Assembly: GCF_014197915.1 (NCBI RefSeq)
Contig: NZ_JACIGK010000002.1
Coordinates: 124,001 to 188,000 of the forward strand
Direction: 5' to 3'
DNA length: 64,000 nt
Source: Roseospira visakhapatnamensis
GTDB taxonomy: Bacteria; Pseudomonadota; Alphaproteobacteria; Rhodospirillales; Rhodospirillaceae
The number at the start of each line of letters is the position of its first letter. Positions within the stretch are counted from its first letter, which is position 1. The notes below the pieces were generated by a model that searched no databases, was not told where the DNA came from, and saw nothing but the letters and a program-made list of their open reading frames with translations. The translations under genes and the position numbers were made by a program. Shown here piece after piece: positions 48,339-58,476 of the stretch.

Positions 48339-49769
48339 GTACTGCGTCCGCACCGTGTAGCTCAGGGTCACCTCGCCGCTGGCCGGAACCGGGACCGTCC
48401 ACACCACGCGACGGGCGGTCACCCGCTCGTGGTCGGCGGACTCGTCGAGGATCGCCCAGTCGCCCGGGAGAGTGGCCTCCACGCGGACCTCAATGTCCCG
48501 ATCGGGCTTGCCGTTGAGCAGGGTCACGGTGTGATCGGTCTCCACCAGGCGATCCCCCAGGCGCCGGTAGGCGGTGCGCCGTCGCTCGGCGGTGACGTCG
48601 AAGTCCTCGCCCAGGGTCAGGATGGCCTCGCCGCCCACTGCCAGGTGGTCGATGCGGTCGGCCCCCAGGAAGCGGGGCCCGCCATCCGGTCCGGCCTGGT
48701 AGACCCGCACGACGCCGGCCGGCAGGGGCACGCCCAGGCCGGTGTCGGTGGTGTTGGTCAACACCAGGTGACGCGAGGCATGCACCGGCGTGTCCTCGGC
48801 GCCCGGATCCACGTAAAGCCCCGGATGAGGAACCGCCGGAACCACATGACGCGCGGTGACCGCGATGTCCGGGGCGTGCGCCAGGGCCACCTGCCGTGTC
48901 TGGCGGTGGGCCAGGGTCACCGGGCGCTTCAGGGGATAGAAGTGCTGCCCGCCCTGGGCCTCGGCCTTGGGCGCCGGTGCCATGCTCGCGGCCATCTCCA
49001 TGTCGGCGCGCATTATGCCCCGTCCGCCGAACTGGTCGTCATGGGACGCGACGGCGACCTGCCCGGCGGCCAGCGTCAGCGCGGCGTCGGTGAAGGTCCG
49101 GCCGCTGGTGTTGGTCAGGGTCGCCCAGCCGGCCAGATCGGCGCCGTCCATGGCGGCGGTCACGTCCAGGGTGTAGTCGGCGCTCCAGCCCAGGCCGCCG
49201 GCCAGATAGGTGAGCGCCAGGGAGCGCGGACCGGCGGTCTCCGTCTCGACCGAGGCCAGCAGCGTGGGCGAGGGACGCAGGCCCTCGGGCAGGCTGTCCA
49301 ACACGACATCGCCGGGCAGGCCGATGCGGATGGCGCCGTCCATTTCCAGGACCACGTCCTCGGTCACCGACAGCACCGTGGCGGTGGCGCGTCGCGGCGG
49401 CGCGTCGGCGCCCTGGTCGGCCACCAGAAGGCCGATCTCCCGGCCCACCGACAGTTCCAACAGGCGGCGCAGATTGGGGACATCGGCGGCCAGACTGCGT
49501 TCCAGCACCAGCATCGAGGCGCCGTCATCGGCCGGCGCCAAACGGACCGAGGTCGCGTCGGCGGTGCCCGGTACCTCGGGGAAGGCCAGGTCGCTCTCGC
49601 CGGCCGGCAGCGTCACGGCGCGGGTCTCGCGCACCAGGGCGGTGTGGTTGCCATGGATGGTGAGCGCCACGGACCCGGGACCGCCTGGCGGCACGGCGAT
49701 CTCGGCGGCGAACGCCGGGCTCGCGGCCAGCAGGGCGGCCGCGGTGGACAGCAGCAGGCGACGGGGCAT
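48336..49769 (-). CDS. DUF4139 domain secreted protein
   Basis: The 477-residue protein has a signal peptide ending Ala-Phe-Ala-Ala (about residue 22). The N-terminal part has LTIHGNHTALVRETRAVTLP, and the central and C-terminal parts match DUF4139: GLGWSADYTLDV, LTNTSGRTFTDAALTLAAG, and the LVETDHTVTLLNGKPD segment. This family of exported beta-rich proteins has no known enzymatic role. It is upstream of cbiB on the same strand. Confidence 0.85.
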   Translation of the reverse strand: MPRRLLLSTAAALLAASPAFAAEIAVPPGGPGSVALTIHGNHTALVRETRAVTLPAGESDLAFPEVPGTADATSVRLAPADDGASMLVLERSLAADVPNLRRLLELSVGREIGLLVADQGADAPPRRATATVLSVTEDVVLEMDGAIRIGLPGDVVLDSLPEGLRPSPTLLASVETETAGPRSLALTYLAGGLGWSADYTLDVTAAMDGADLAGWATLTNTSGRTFTDAALTLAAGQVAVASHDDQFGGRGIMRADMEMAASMAPAPKAEAQGGQHFYPLKRPVTLAHRQTRQVALAHAPDIAVTARHVVPAVPHPGLYVDPGAEDTPVHASRHLVLTNTTDTGLGVPLPAGVVRVYQAGPDGGPRFLGADRIDHLAVGGEAILTLGEDFDVTAERRRTAYRRLGDRLVETDHTVTLLNGKPDRDIEVRVEATLPGDWAILDESADHERVTARRVVWTVPVPASGEVTLSYTVRTQY

Positions 49770-49915
49770 GGCACGGTCTCCTCTTTAAACACGATTGTGA
49801 ACACTATGACGGGTCGGGTTCGATGGGGGACCCTGCCGCCGCATCATGGCCGTCCCGTGGCGGGCATGGTACCGTCGGCGCCCTCGATCCTTAGTCACAC
49901 AGGCACCGCCGGCCC

Positions 49916-52135
49916 ATGACCGCCGCCGACTCGTCTCCCCGTCCCCTGTTTTCCTGGCGCAAGTATTGGGCGCATCGCTTCGGTGTCGCGCCGGTCCTGC
50001 CCATGACCCGCGCCGAGATGGAGGCGCTGGGCTGGGACGCCTGCGACATCCTGCTGGTGAGCGGCGATGCCTATGTGGACCATCCCAGCTTCGGCATGGC
50101 CATCGTCGGTCGCCTGCTGGAGGCCCAGGGTTTCCGCGTCGGTCTGCTGGCCCAACCGGACTGGACCAGCGCCACGCCCTTCAAGACCCTGGGCCGGCCC
50201 ACCCTGTTCATCGGCATCACCGCCGGCAACATGGACAGCATGGTCAACCGCTACACCGCCGACCGGCGGCTGCGGCATAACGACAGCTACACGCCCGGGG
50301 ACGAGGGCGGGCGGCGGCCGGATCGCGCGGTGACCGTCTACGCCCAGCGCTGCCGCGAGGCGTTCAAGGACGTGCCCCTGGTGATCGGCGGGATCGAGGC
50401 GTCGTTGCGCCGGGTGGCGCATTATGACTACTGGAGCGACACCGTGCGCCGCTCCGTGCTGCTGGACAGCCGCGCCGACCTGCTGGTGTTCGGCAACGGC
50501 GAGCGGGCCATCGCCGAGATCGCCCACCGCGCCGCCCGGGGCGAGCATCCGCGCGCCATGACCGACATCCGGGGCACGGCTTTGGTGCGCGACGGTGTGC
50601 CCGAGGGCTGGGCGGTCAAGGACTCCGGCACCATCGACACGCCGGGGCCGGTCCAGGCACCGCCCAACCCCTACGCCGATAGCGGGGACCGGGACGGCCG
50701 CGCGCCCGGCCTGTGTCAGGATGGGGGGCCGGCGACTCCGGCGGAACCGGCCGCGGCACCAAGGCCGGACGAAACCCGCGCACCCGATACCGGCAACCGG
50801 GGAACCGTCGTCCGCCTGCCCTCCTACGAGGCCGTGAAGGCCGATCCGGTGCTCTACGCCCATGCCTCCCGGGTGCTGCACCTGGAAAGCAATCCCGGCA
50901 ACGCCCGCGCCCTCGTCCAGGCCCATGGCGATAAGGTGGTGTGGATCAACCCGCCGCCCATCCCCCTGACCACGGCGGAGATGGACGCGGTCTACGATCT
51001 GCCCTTCGCCCGGGCGCCGCATCCGGCCTATGACGGCCAGCGCATCCCGGCCTGGGAGATGATCCGCTTTTCCGTGACCATCATGCGCGGCTGTTTCGGG
51101 GGGTGCACCTTCTGCTCCATCACCGAGCACGAGGGCCGCGTGATCCAGAACCGCTCCCAGGGGTCCATCCTGAGCGAGATCGAGCGGGTGCGGGACAAGA
51201 CCGAGGGCTTCACCGGCGTCATCTCCGACCTGGGCGGGCCGACGGCCAACATGTACCGGCTGGCCTGCAAGGATCCGGCGATCCAGCGGGTCTGCCGGCG
51301 CCTGTCCTGCGTCTATCCCGCCATCTGCAAGAGCCTGAACACCGATCATTCGGCGCTGGTGGCGCTGTACCGGGCCGCGCGGACCGTGCCCGGGGTGAAG
51401 AAGATCACCATCGCCTCGGGCCTGCGCTACGATCTGGCGGTGCACGCGCCGGCCTATGTGAAGGAGCTGGTGACCCATCACGTGGGCGGCTACCTGAAGA
51501 TCGCGCCGGAGCATACCGAACCCGGGCCGCTGTCCAGGATGATGAAGCCGGGCATCGGCACCTACGACCGCTTCAAGGCGCTGTTCGACCGGTTCTCGCG
51601 GGACGCCGGCAAGGAGCAGTACCTGATCCCCTACTTCATCGCCGCGCATCCGGGAACCACGGACGCGGACATGATGAACCTGGCGCTGTGGCTAAAGGCC
51701 AATGGCTTTCGCGCCGATCAGGTGCAGGCGTTCCTGCCGTCGCCCATGGCGCTGGCGACGGCGATGTACCATTCGGGACGCAATCCGCTGGCCCCGGTGC
51801 GGCGCCAGGGCGAGGCCGTTGTCGTGGCTCGGGGTCTGCGCCAACGCCGGCTGCACAAGGCGTTCCTGCGCTACCACGATCCGGAAAACTGGCCGCTGCT
51901 GCGCGAGGCGCTGAAGGCCCTGGGCCGCGCCGACCTGATCGGCCCGGGCAAGCGCCGGCTGGTGCCGGCCGGTCAGCCGCCCGGCACCGGGCGTGGCGGC
52001 GGCGAGGGGGGGCGAGCCGGCCGCAAAAAAGGCCGCCAGGTCATCCTGACCCAGCATGCCCGGGACCATGCGGCGTCCGTCCGCTCGCCGCGACGGACCG
52101 CGCGAGGGCGCGGGCCGGGGACCAACAGACCCTAG
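49916..52135 (+). CDS. YgiQ family radical SAM protein
   Basis: This 739-residue protein has an N-terminal UPF0313 region ([24 protein letters not shown]), a radical SAM core with a [4Fe-4S] motif Cys393-X3-Cys397-X2-Cys400 ([12 protein letters not shown]), and a C-terminal extension. A Pro/Ala/Asp-rich insert of about 60 residues lies at 243-300. The reaction of YgiQ is unknown. Its stop codon overlaps that of gloB at the palindrome CTAG (52132-52135). Confidence 0.93.
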   Translation: MTAADSSPRPLFSWRKYWAHRFGVAPVLPMTRAEMEALGWDACDILLVSGDAYVDHPSFGMAIVGRLLEAQGFRVGLLAQPDWTSATPFKTLGRPTLFIGITAGNMDSMVNRYTADRRLRHNDSYTPGDEGGRRPDRAVTVYAQRCREAFKDVPLVIGGIEASLRRVAHYDYWSDTVRRSVLLDSRADLLVFGNGERAIAEIAHRAARGEHPRAMTDIRGTALVRDGVPEGWAVKDSGTIDTPGPVQAPPNPYADSGDRDGRAPGLCQDGGPATPAEPAAAPRPDETRAPDTGNRGTVVRLPSYEAVKADPVLYAHASRVLHLESNPGNARALVQAHGDKVVWINPPPIPLTTAEMDAVYDLPFARAPHPAYDGQRIPAWEMIRFSVTIMRGCFGGCTFCSITEHEGRVIQNRSQGSILSEIERVRDKTEGFTGVISDLGGPTANMYRLACKDPAIQRVCRRLSCVYPAICKSLNTDHSALVALYRAARTVPGVKKITIASGLRYDLAVHAPAYVKELVTHHVGGYLKIAPEHTEPGPLSRMMKPGIGTYDRFKALFDRFSRDAGKEQYLIPYFIAAHPGTTDADMMNLALWLKANGFRADQVQAFLPSPMALATAMYHSGRNPLAPVRRQGEAVVVARGLRQRRLHKAFLRYHDPENWPLLREALKALGRADLIGPGKRRLVPAGQPPGTGRGGGEGGRAGRKKGRQVILTQHARDHAASVRSPRRTARGRGPGTNRP

Positions 52136-52914
52136 AACCGGTCCTTGCGTTCCCGCACCTCGGTGAACACGGCGACCGGGTCGCTTGCCGACAGCCCCAG
52201 GCGCGCGGCCAGGGCCGGGTCGTCGGCGCGCAGGAACGGGTTGGCCGCCATCTCGTCGCCAAGGATCGAGGGCACCGTCGGTGTGTTCCGGGCGCGCAGG
52301 CGAGCCACCTCCTCGGCGCGTCCCCGCAGCGACGGGTTGTCGGGGTCCACGGTCAGGGCGAAGCGGATGTTGGCCTCGGTGTACTCATGGGCACAGTAGA
52401 CCCGGGTGGTCGGCGGCAGCGCCCGCAGCTTGCCGAGCGAGGCCCACATCTGCGCCGGCGAGCCCTCGAACAGGCGGCCGCAGCCGATGGAGAAGAGGGT
52501 GTCACCGCAGAACAGCGCACCGGAGTCGGGTGTCGCGTCGGCGAACCAGAAGGCAATGTGGCCGCTGGTATGGCCGGGCACCTCGATCACCCGGGCCGCC
52601 TGTTCGCCCAGACGGATGGTGTCACCCTCGACCACGCCGTGATCCAGACCGGGGATGCGCCGGGCGTCCTTGCGGTTGCCCACGACCTGGGCGCCGGTGC
52701 GGTCCTTGATCGTCTGGTTGCCGCCGGTGTGGTCATGGTGATGATGGGTGTTGAGGATGGCGGTCAGGCGCCAGCCCCGGTCCTCCAGCACCGCCAGCAC
52801 CGGCTCGGCCACGGCCGGATCGATCACGGCGGTCTCGCCGCTGTCCGGCTCATGCGCCACGTGGACGTAGTTGTCGCCAAGCACGGGTACCGAAACAATG
52901 ATCAGGTCCGCCAT
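52132..52914 (-). CDS. gloB: Hydroxyacylglutathione hydrolase (glyoxalase II)
   Basis: This 260-residue metallo-beta-lactamase-fold enzyme hydrolyses S-lactoylglutathione in methylglyoxal detoxification. The metal motif is His57-X-His59-X-Asp61-His62, with further ligands in GHTSGH, CGDTLF, and the C-terminal CAHEYT. The ATG at 52914 has a perfect GGAGG six bases upstream. It is divergent from the methyltransferase gene, a common pairing in alphaproteobacteria. Confidence 0.95.
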   Translation of the reverse strand: MADLIIVSVPVLGDNYVHVAHEPDSGETAVIDPAVAEPVLAVLEDRGWRLTAILNTHHHHDHTGGNQTIKDRTGAQVVGNRKDARRIPGLDHGVVEGDTIRLGEQAARVIEVPGHTSGHIAFWFADATPDSGALFCGDTLFSIGCGRLFEGSPAQMWASLGKLRALPPTTRVYCAHEYTEANIRFALTVDPDNPSLRGRAEEVARLRARNTPTVPSILGDEMAANPFLRADDPALAARLGLSASDPVAVFTEVRERKDRF

Positions 52915-53032
52915 GATATCCTCCGTTGGCCGGGCCATGCCCGGGACGTGAGCCGCCCGCCGGCCGTTCCCCCGACGCCGCGTGTGAACCGTGGGGGCGA
53001 CGAACCTTTCGGACCATGCTAGCCTATCGCTT

Positions 53033-53833
53033 ATGCGCGCGGATGTGATCGATCTTCGGAACTTTTATGAGACGCCCCTGGGTGACATGGCCCGGCGGGT
53101 GATCGCGCGTCGCGTGCGTGCGTTCTGGCCCGATGTGCGGAGCGACCGCGTGGTGGGTCTGGGCTACGCCGTGCCCTATCTGGCGCCCTTCCAGGGCGAG
53201 GCCGAGCGGGTCTTGGCCTTCATGCCCTCGGCGCAGGGCGTGCTGCGCTGGCCGGCCGAGGGGCGCAACCTGGTGGCCATGGCCGAGGAGACCGAATTGC
53301 CGCTGCCGGATCGCTCGGTGGATCGGGTCCTTCTGGTGCATGGGCTGGAGGGCCTGGACCATACCACGGCGGCCCTGCGGGAAATCTGGCGGGTCCTGAC
53401 CGATTCCGGGCGTCTGCTGATGGTGGTGCCGAACCGGCGCGGCCTGTGGTCCCATCTTGAGCGCAGCCCCTTCGCCAGCGGCCGGCCCTATTCCAGCAGT
53501 CAGTTGGAAACCCTGTTGCGGGCCAATCTGTTCGCCCCCGGGGACCGGGCCGCCGCCCTGTTCGCGCCGCCCACCCGCTCCGGCGTGGTGCGGTCGGCGG
53601 CGCCGGTCTGGGAGCGGTTGGGGGGGCGTTGGTTTCCGGGCTTCTCCGGCGTCCTGCTGGTGGAGGCCAGCAAGCAGATCCACGCCCTGCCGATGAGTCG
53701 CGAGCCGCGCCGCGCCCGCCTGCGTACGCCGGTTGTGGTGACGTTTCCCGGCTTGCGGCCGGGCGCCACCGCCGCCGAGCGCCGTGGCCATGCACCCGAC
53801 GACACCCCCCGGCGGATCCTTGACGCGCGCTAA
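53033..53833 (+). CDS. Class I SAM-dependent methyltransferase
   Basis: This 266-residue protein has a Rossmann-like fold of methyltransferase type 11. VVGLGYAVPYL is the SAM motif I, ELPLPDRSVDRVLLVHGLE marks the motif-II area, and LREIWRVLTDSGRLLMVVPN follows. The substrate is unknown. The ATG at 53033 is 14 codons inside the open frame; it fits the usual start (Met-Arg-Ala-Asp-Val-Ile-Asp-Leu) of relatives that sit next to gloB. Confidence 0.85.
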   Translation: MRADVIDLRNFYETPLGDMARRVIARRVRAFWPDVRSDRVVGLGYAVPYLAPFQGEAERVLAFMPSAQGVLRWPAEGRNLVAMAEETELPLPDRSVDRVLLVHGLEGLDHTTAALREIWRVLTDSGRLLMVVPNRRGLWSHLERSPFASGRPYSSSQLETLLRANLFAPGDRAAALFAPPTRSGVVRSAAPVWERLGGRWFPGFSGVLLVEASKQIHALPMSREPRRARLRTPVVVTFPGLRPGATAAERRGHAPDDTPRRILDAR

Positions 53834-54918
53834 TCCCAGGACATGCGGCCGCGCTGGTAGCGGATCTGCTTCTCCTTGCGTACCCGCAGGGTCTCCGGCG
53901 GCTTGCGTCCGGGCTCCTGAAGCTTGGTCATCATCACCCATTCATCGACCGGCATGTAGCGCGGTCCCAGGAACCGGTAGGTGGCGGCCATGAGGTCCTC
54001 CAGCGATCGGCCCGGTTGCATGGGGTGATCCAGCCAGGCGGTCAGCAGATCCTCCCACACAACAAGCCGCACGCGCAAATCGTCCCGATGCGTGTGCAGG
54101 TAGGTCTTGACCATGTCCAGGTTCCGCAGCGCCGCCATGATCTCGCCGGTCTGGGCGTCCACGGTCTCGAAGGCGCGGGTGAAGTCCTCCACGGCGAGGT
54201 TGAACAACCGCAGCAAGGAGTGGGCCGTGGCCAGCATCGAATGTTCGTTTGCATAGATGGTACGCAAGTCCTGCGCCTTCAGGTACGCCCGCTTTATGGC
54301 GTTGAACTCGTCGCGCAGGGCCTCAATGTACGCCAGATCGTTGGACAGGTCACGCAACAGGTCCGTCACCTGTTCCTTCGATGACAGCATCAGCGCGTTG
54401 GCGGCCTCGCCGAAGGCTTCGTTCACCCGCCGCCGGAAGGTGGGATCGCCCGCCACCTGCATGAGTTCGTCGGGGTTGGTGATTACGTGCTCGTCACCGG
54501 ACAGCCAGCCCAGGACCTGCATGGACAGGCGGTGGTAGGCGATCTGCCGGTGCTTGTCCTTGGGCTCCCAGGATGCGTCGCCGGTCAGCACCTCGCGCGG
54601 GATCGGATCACCCAGACGCAGGCCCTTGACGAACTTCAGGCCCTTGGCCAACAGGGCGAGCATGCGGCCGTCGGGGCTGTCGCTGGCGATGGCGAACTCC
54701 TTGCGCACGCCTTCCAATGGCAGACTGACCACTTCATCGCCCAGGCTGACCATGGCCACGGGCTGCTGGGTGGCCTGATCCAACTGGAAGTGAATGTCGT
54801 CCACCTTGCGGAAGAACACGTGTTCGAAGGTCACCGTCGCCGCGCCGCCAAACGCGGTCGCGGGCAGCGGCGCGTCGGCCGTGGCGGGGGTGGTGCTGGG
54901 CGCCGTGGCGTCGGTCAT
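53830..54918 (-). CDS. Conserved hypothetical protein
   Basis: The 362-residue product has no family I can name. After a Thr/Ala/Pro-rich start, residues 28-120 look beta-rich (TVTFEHVFFRKVDDIHFQLD, MVSLGDEVVSLPLEG). The middle, about 150-290, is long helical with Leu repeats (TDLLRDLSNDLAYIEALRDEF) and likely coiled coil. The C-terminus has WVMMTKLQEP and a basic tail. Its stop overlaps the methyltransferase stop by 4 bases. I believe similar proteins occur in other Rhodospirillales, but this was not searched. Confidence 0.75.
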   Translation of the reverse strand: MTDATAPSTTPATADAPLPATAFGGAATVTFEHVFFRKVDDIHFQLDQATQQPVAMVSLGDEVVSLPLEGVRKEFAIASDSPDGRMLALLAKGLKFVKGLRLGDPIPREVLTGDASWEPKDKHRQIAYHRLSMQVLGWLSGDEHVITNPDELMQVAGDPTFRRRVNEAFGEAANALMLSSKEQVTDLLRDLSNDLAYIEALRDEFNAIKRAYLKAQDLRTIYANEHSMLATAHSLLRLFNLAVEDFTRAFETVDAQTGEIMAALRNLDMVKTYLHTHRDDLRVRLVVWEDLLTAWLDHPMQPGRSLEDLMAATYRFLGPRYMPVDEWVMMTKLQEPGRKPPETLRVRKEKQIRYQRGRMSWD

Positions 54919-55083
54919 GCGCGGGTCCGCTCGACAGCAGGAACGAGCAAGAGGGGTGAGGTGCTCCCGAAGACGGTCTCGGGTGGAGCCGACCCCATAT
55001 TGCCACAGACCGGGGGCGTGGCAACCGCTGTCTCCGGTCCCGTCTCCGGCACCGAGGCGGCGGCGCCGTCCCGTGACGGCCGG

Positions 55084-55296
55084 TCAGCGCGCGTGCGTTC
55101 GCGGGGCCGCCGGGTCGAGGGCCAGCCGCATGGCCTCGTCCAGAACCTCGGGATCGCCGATGTGGTTGGCCAGGAGCAGGATCAGCCGGGCATTGACGCG
55201 GCGGCTGCCGGCGAGGTCCAGGTCGCGGTGCAGGGCGATGAGTCGCTCGTAGAAGCCGTCCGGGTCGGGCAGGTTGGGCTGGATGGTCAGCGGCAT
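55084..55296 (-). CDS. DUF2783 domain protein
   Basis: The 70-residue protein has LPDPDGFYERLIALHRDL and NARLILLLANHIGDPEVL, the DUF2783 pattern. These small proteins are typically encoded next to FAD-dependent hydroxylases, as here, and may be accessory subunits. I prefer the ATG at 55296; another is at 55311. It lies 55 bases after the monooxygenase on the same strand. Confidence 0.8.
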   Translation of the reverse strand: MPLTIQPNLPDPDGFYERLIALHRDLDLAGSRRVNARLILLLANHIGDPEVLDEAMRLALDPAAPRTHAR

Positions 55297-55351
55297 GGCG
55301 GCGGTCCCCATGGAAGCGGGCAGGGCGAGGGCGGGCGTCCCGGTCGAGGCA

Positions 55352-57004
55352 TCAGGCGCGGGCGATGGCCCGGTCGCGGGCGGTGGCCAGCCGGGCGGGG
55401 TCGGGGCCGCGCCAGCGGCCGGCGATCACCTGGTCCGGGCGCACCAGGACCGTGGTGCCGGCCGTGGCGTCGTAGCGCTCATGGGCCAGGCCGGCGCCGT
55501 CCACCAGGTCGCCCGCGCGACGGCCGACCGTCACCACGTGGATCGGCACGTCCTGGGCGGCGAGGGCGGCCATGGTCCCGGTGTGGTCCGGCGGCGGTGC
55601 CGTCTCCTCCCCCAGGAACAGCAGGGCGACGAAGCGATCCCCCAGGTGCCGCAGCAGCCAGTCCGGCGCTCCCTCGGCGGTCACCGGAGCGTCGGCGGCA
55701 TTGGTGCCGGGGGGCGGGGCGCCGGTGAAGGGCTCGGTGTCCGCTGTGTTGAGGGACGACCCCGTGTATGGCGTCGGTCGCGACAGCCGGCCCGAGTTGA
55801 CCAGCGGCCGGGCGAAGGGCAGATGCTCGGCCAGGTCCAGGGTGGCGTCGCGGAAGGCGCGGGACACGGTGCTCTTGGGAGAGATGAAGTCGGTGGAGCG
55901 GGTGGAGGTGAGCAGGTTCTCCCGCGCCGCCAGCACCCGTTCCTCGCTGTAGCTGTCCAGCAGGCGCTCGGGCGCCTGGCCGCGCAGCACCAGGGCCAGC
56001 TTCCAGATCAGGTTGTCCACGTCCTGGATGCCGGTGTTGGCGCCGCGCGCGCCGAAGGGCGAGACCTGATGCGCCGCGTCGCCGGCGAACAGCACCCGGC
56101 CGTGGCGGAAGTCCTCCAGCCGGCGGCAGGCGAATTGATAGACCGAGACCCACTCCAGGTCGAACGCCGTGTCCTCGCCCAGCATGCGCTTGAGGCGCGG
56201 GATCACACGTTCCGGCCGCTTTTCCTGTTCGGGGTCGGCTTCCATGCCGAGCTGGAAGTCGATGCGCCAGACGTTGTCCGCCTGCATGTGCAGCAGGACC
56301 GACTGCCCGCGATGAAACGGCGGGTCGAACCAGAACCAGCGCTCGGCGGGGAAGTCGGCCTTCATGACCACGTCGGTGATCAGGAACCGGTCCTGGAACG
56401 CCTGGCCGGCGAAGGGAAGGTCCAGGGCCTCGCGGATGTCCGACCGGGCGCCGTCGCAGGCGATCGCCCAGTCGGCCTCCATGTCGAAGAACCCGTCCGG
56501 GGTCTCGACGGTCAGGCGCACATGATCCCCGGCCGGCGTGATGTCGGCCACCTGGTGTTTCCAGCGCAGGTCCACCCGGTCGTCGAAGCCGTGGGCGTGG
56601 TCGATCAGGTATTCTTCCAGGTAGTACTGCTGAAGATTGATGAAGGCCGGCATGCGGTGCCCGTCCTCGGGCAGCAGGTCGAACTGGTAGATCAGCCGGT
56701 CGTGCCGGAACACCTTGCCGTTTTTCCAGATCACGCCCTTGTCGAGCAGGCGCTGGGCACAGCCCAGGCGGTCCCAGATCTCCAGGGGCCGCTTGGCGTA
56801 GCAGACGGCGCGTGAGCCGACCGAGACGGTGGAGTTGTCGTCCAGCACCACCACCGGCACGCCATGGTGGGCGCAGTCCAGCGCGGCGGTCAGCCCCACC
56901 GGTCCGGCGCCGACCACCACGACGGGGTGGCGGACGCGCCGGCCGGTGCGCTGCTCCTCGGACGGGACGTAGGGAAACTCCGGATATGCGTAGGTGCTCA
57001 ACAT
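55352..57004 (-). CDS. FAD-dependent aromatic monooxygenase (MhpA-like)
   Basis: This 550-residue flavoprotein hydroxylase has the FAD-binding GAGPVGL (32-38), a GSRAVCYAKRPLEI segment, DGARSDIR in the substrate-pocket region and GDAAHQVSPFGARGANTG for FAD binding. It resembles 3-(3-hydroxyphenyl)propionate hydroxylase and other PheA/TfdB-type enzymes. The length fits. The ATG at 57004 is chosen because upstream residues are Arg/Pro-rich. It is followed by DUF2783, the usual partner. No ring-cleavage genes are adjacent, so the substrate is unknown. Confidence 0.88.
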   Translation of the reverse strand: MLSTYAYPEFPYVPSEEQRTGRRVRHPVVVVGAGPVGLTAALDCAHHGVPVVVLDDNSTVSVGSRAVCYAKRPLEIWDRLGCAQRLLDKGVIWKNGKVFRHDRLIYQFDLLPEDGHRMPAFINLQQYYLEEYLIDHAHGFDDRVDLRWKHQVADITPAGDHVRLTVETPDGFFDMEADWAIACDGARSDIREALDLPFAGQAFQDRFLITDVVMKADFPAERWFWFDPPFHRGQSVLLHMQADNVWRIDFQLGMEADPEQEKRPERVIPRLKRMLGEDTAFDLEWVSVYQFACRRLEDFRHGRVLFAGDAAHQVSPFGARGANTGIQDVDNLIWKLALVLRGQAPERLLDSYSEERVLAARENLLTSTRSTDFISPKSTVSRAFRDATLDLAEHLPFARPLVNSGRLSRPTPYTGSSLNTADTEPFTGAPPPGTNAADAPVTAEGAPDWLLRHLGDRFVALLFLGEETAPPPDHTGTMAALAAQDVPIHVVTVGRRAGDLVDGAGLAHERYDATAGTTVLVRPDQVIAGRWRGPDPARLATARDRAIARA

Positions 57005-57166
57005 GGCCGCCGACCTCCCCGGGGATCGCCGCGTCCGGCCCGGCGGGGGGCCGCGCGGTGATCGTTTAGTTTCATTTGTTACCGTCCAGGGGATCCTACG
57101 GAGCGGGGCGGCCGGCGACAAGGCAAAGGTCGACGAGGGGGGGCTGGCGAGGGCGGGGGGCGCGGC

Positions 57167-58276
57167 CTACCCCTCCAGGCAGGCGCGCAGGGAGTCGGCC
57201 AGACCCCGGATCAGCCGCTCGTAGAAATCGGGTCCCGCCGGCAGGTCGGCGCCCAGCGGGTCCAGCACGCCGGCGCGGGCCTCGGTGCCCTCGACCACCA
57301 CGCGCACCAGGCGGGGCTCGAACTGCGGTTCGGCGAACACGCAGACCGCCCCCTGGTCCCGAAGGCGATCGCGGATGTCGGCCAGACGCGCGGCGCCGGG
57401 GCTGGTCTCCGGGCTGACGACGACCGAGCCCACGGCGCGCACGCCGAAGCGGTGTTCGAAGTACTGGTAGGCATCGTGGAAGACGACGAAGGGGACGTCG
57501 GCGACCGGCGCCAGCTCCGCCGACAGATCGGCGACCAGGGTGTCCAGGCGGGCGATCGTCGCGGCCGCGTTGGCGCGGTAGGTCTCGGCGTGGGTGGGGT
57601 CGGCCTCGGCCAGGGTGTCGGCGATGGCGGCGACCATCACCCGCGCGTTGACCGGGTCCAGCCAGAGGTGGGGATCGGCCCGGTCCGCCGGGGGGGCGGC
57701 CTCATGGTCGTGGTCGTGGTGGTGGTCGTCGTCGTGCGTGGCTGCGTGGTCGTGACCGTGATCGTGGGTGTCGTGCGTGGCCGCGTGATCGTGACCGTGA
57801 TCGTGGGTGTCGTGCGTGGCCGCGTGATCGTGGTCGTGGTCGTGGTCGTGGTCGTGGCCGTGGACATGCTTTTCGAATGGCCCGCCCAGGCGCATCGGCA
57901 GCCGGGTGAGGCCGTCCAGCGTTTCCAGGCGCAGGCTTGCCGCCGTATCCCCCAGGGTCTCGACGGGGCCGACCAGGAACCGCTCCAGGGTGGGGCCGAC
58001 CCAGACGACGACGTCGGCCGACTCCAGCGCCGCCGCGTCGGACGGACGCAGGCTGGCGGTGTGCGGCGAGGCCCCCCCCTTGACGATCAGGTGGGGGGTG
58101 CCGACGTCCCCCATCACGGCGGCCACCAGGGCATGGATGGGCTTGATGGAGGCCACCACGCCGATGGGGTCGGCCGCGCGCGAGGGCGCGGCGCCGAAGG
58201 CCAGCGCGCCGCAGACCGCGCCGGCGGTCAGGACCATGCGGGCGCCCATCCGGCGCCAGGACCCGGGGGTGTTCAT
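57167..58276 (-). CDS. znuA: Zinc ABC transporter substrate-binding protein
   Basis: This 369-residue periplasmic zinc-binding protein has a signal peptide ending Ser-Arg-Ala-Ala, zinc ligands His48 (SIKPIHAL), His203 (DPHLWLDP) and His near PFVVFHDAYQY, and the typical His-rich loop at 137-191. The loop contains two perfect 13-residue repeats (HAATHDTHDHGHD) and the start of a third. The ATG at 58276 follows AAGGAGA. It is divergent from znuCB-zur and shares the Zur box. Confidence 0.95.
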   Translation of the reverse strand: MNTPGSWRRMGARMVLTAGAVCGALAFGAAPSRAADPIGVVASIKPIHALVAAVMGDVGTPHLIVKGGASPHTASLRPSDAAALESADVVVWVGPTLERFLVGPVETLGDTAASLRLETLDGLTRLPMRLGGPFEKHVHGHDHDHDHDHDHAATHDTHDHGHDHAATHDTHDHGHDHAATHDDDHHHDHDHEAAPPADRADPHLWLDPVNARVMVAAIADTLAEADPTHAETYRANAAATIARLDTLVADLSAELAPVADVPFVVFHDAYQYFEHRFGVRAVGSVVVSPETSPGAARLADIRDRLRDQGAVCVFAEPQFEPRLVRVVVEGTEARAGVLDPLGADLPAGPDFYERLIRGLADSLRACLEG

Positions 58277-58334
58277 GGGTCGTCTCCTTGAACGAGGGGG
58301 AACAGGGCGCGTGCAAACGCCCGACGGCGGAACC

Positions 58335-58355
58335 GTTATATTATAACATAACATT
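58335..58355. promoter_or_regulatory. Zur box in the znuA/znuC divergent promoter
   Basis: GTTATATTATAAC (58335-58347) is a perfect 13-base palindrome, followed by ATAACATT, so the whole reads like the Zur operator of proteobacteria (around GTTATANTATAAC). It lies 59 bases before the znuA start and 130 bases before the znuC start. Zur-Zn should repress both directions. Confidence 0.88.
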
Positions 58356-58476
58356 TCCCTGTCGGCTTCAATGGGTGTATGACCGACCAAAGCCCAGGTG
58401 CGCCCCGCGCGGGCCCGATCGGCTTGGACCGCCCGCTGCGTCCAGGCCTCCCCTTTTCGAGAGGATCGCTCGCCGC

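Noticed and set aside
57720-57860. CRISPR-like short tandem repeats
   Set aside because: They are codons of the His/Asp-rich loop of ZnuA, without spacers.
58288-58476. Upstream start for znuC at 58288
   Set aside because: It would put the Zur box within the coding region and add 63 residues not found in ZnuC proteins.
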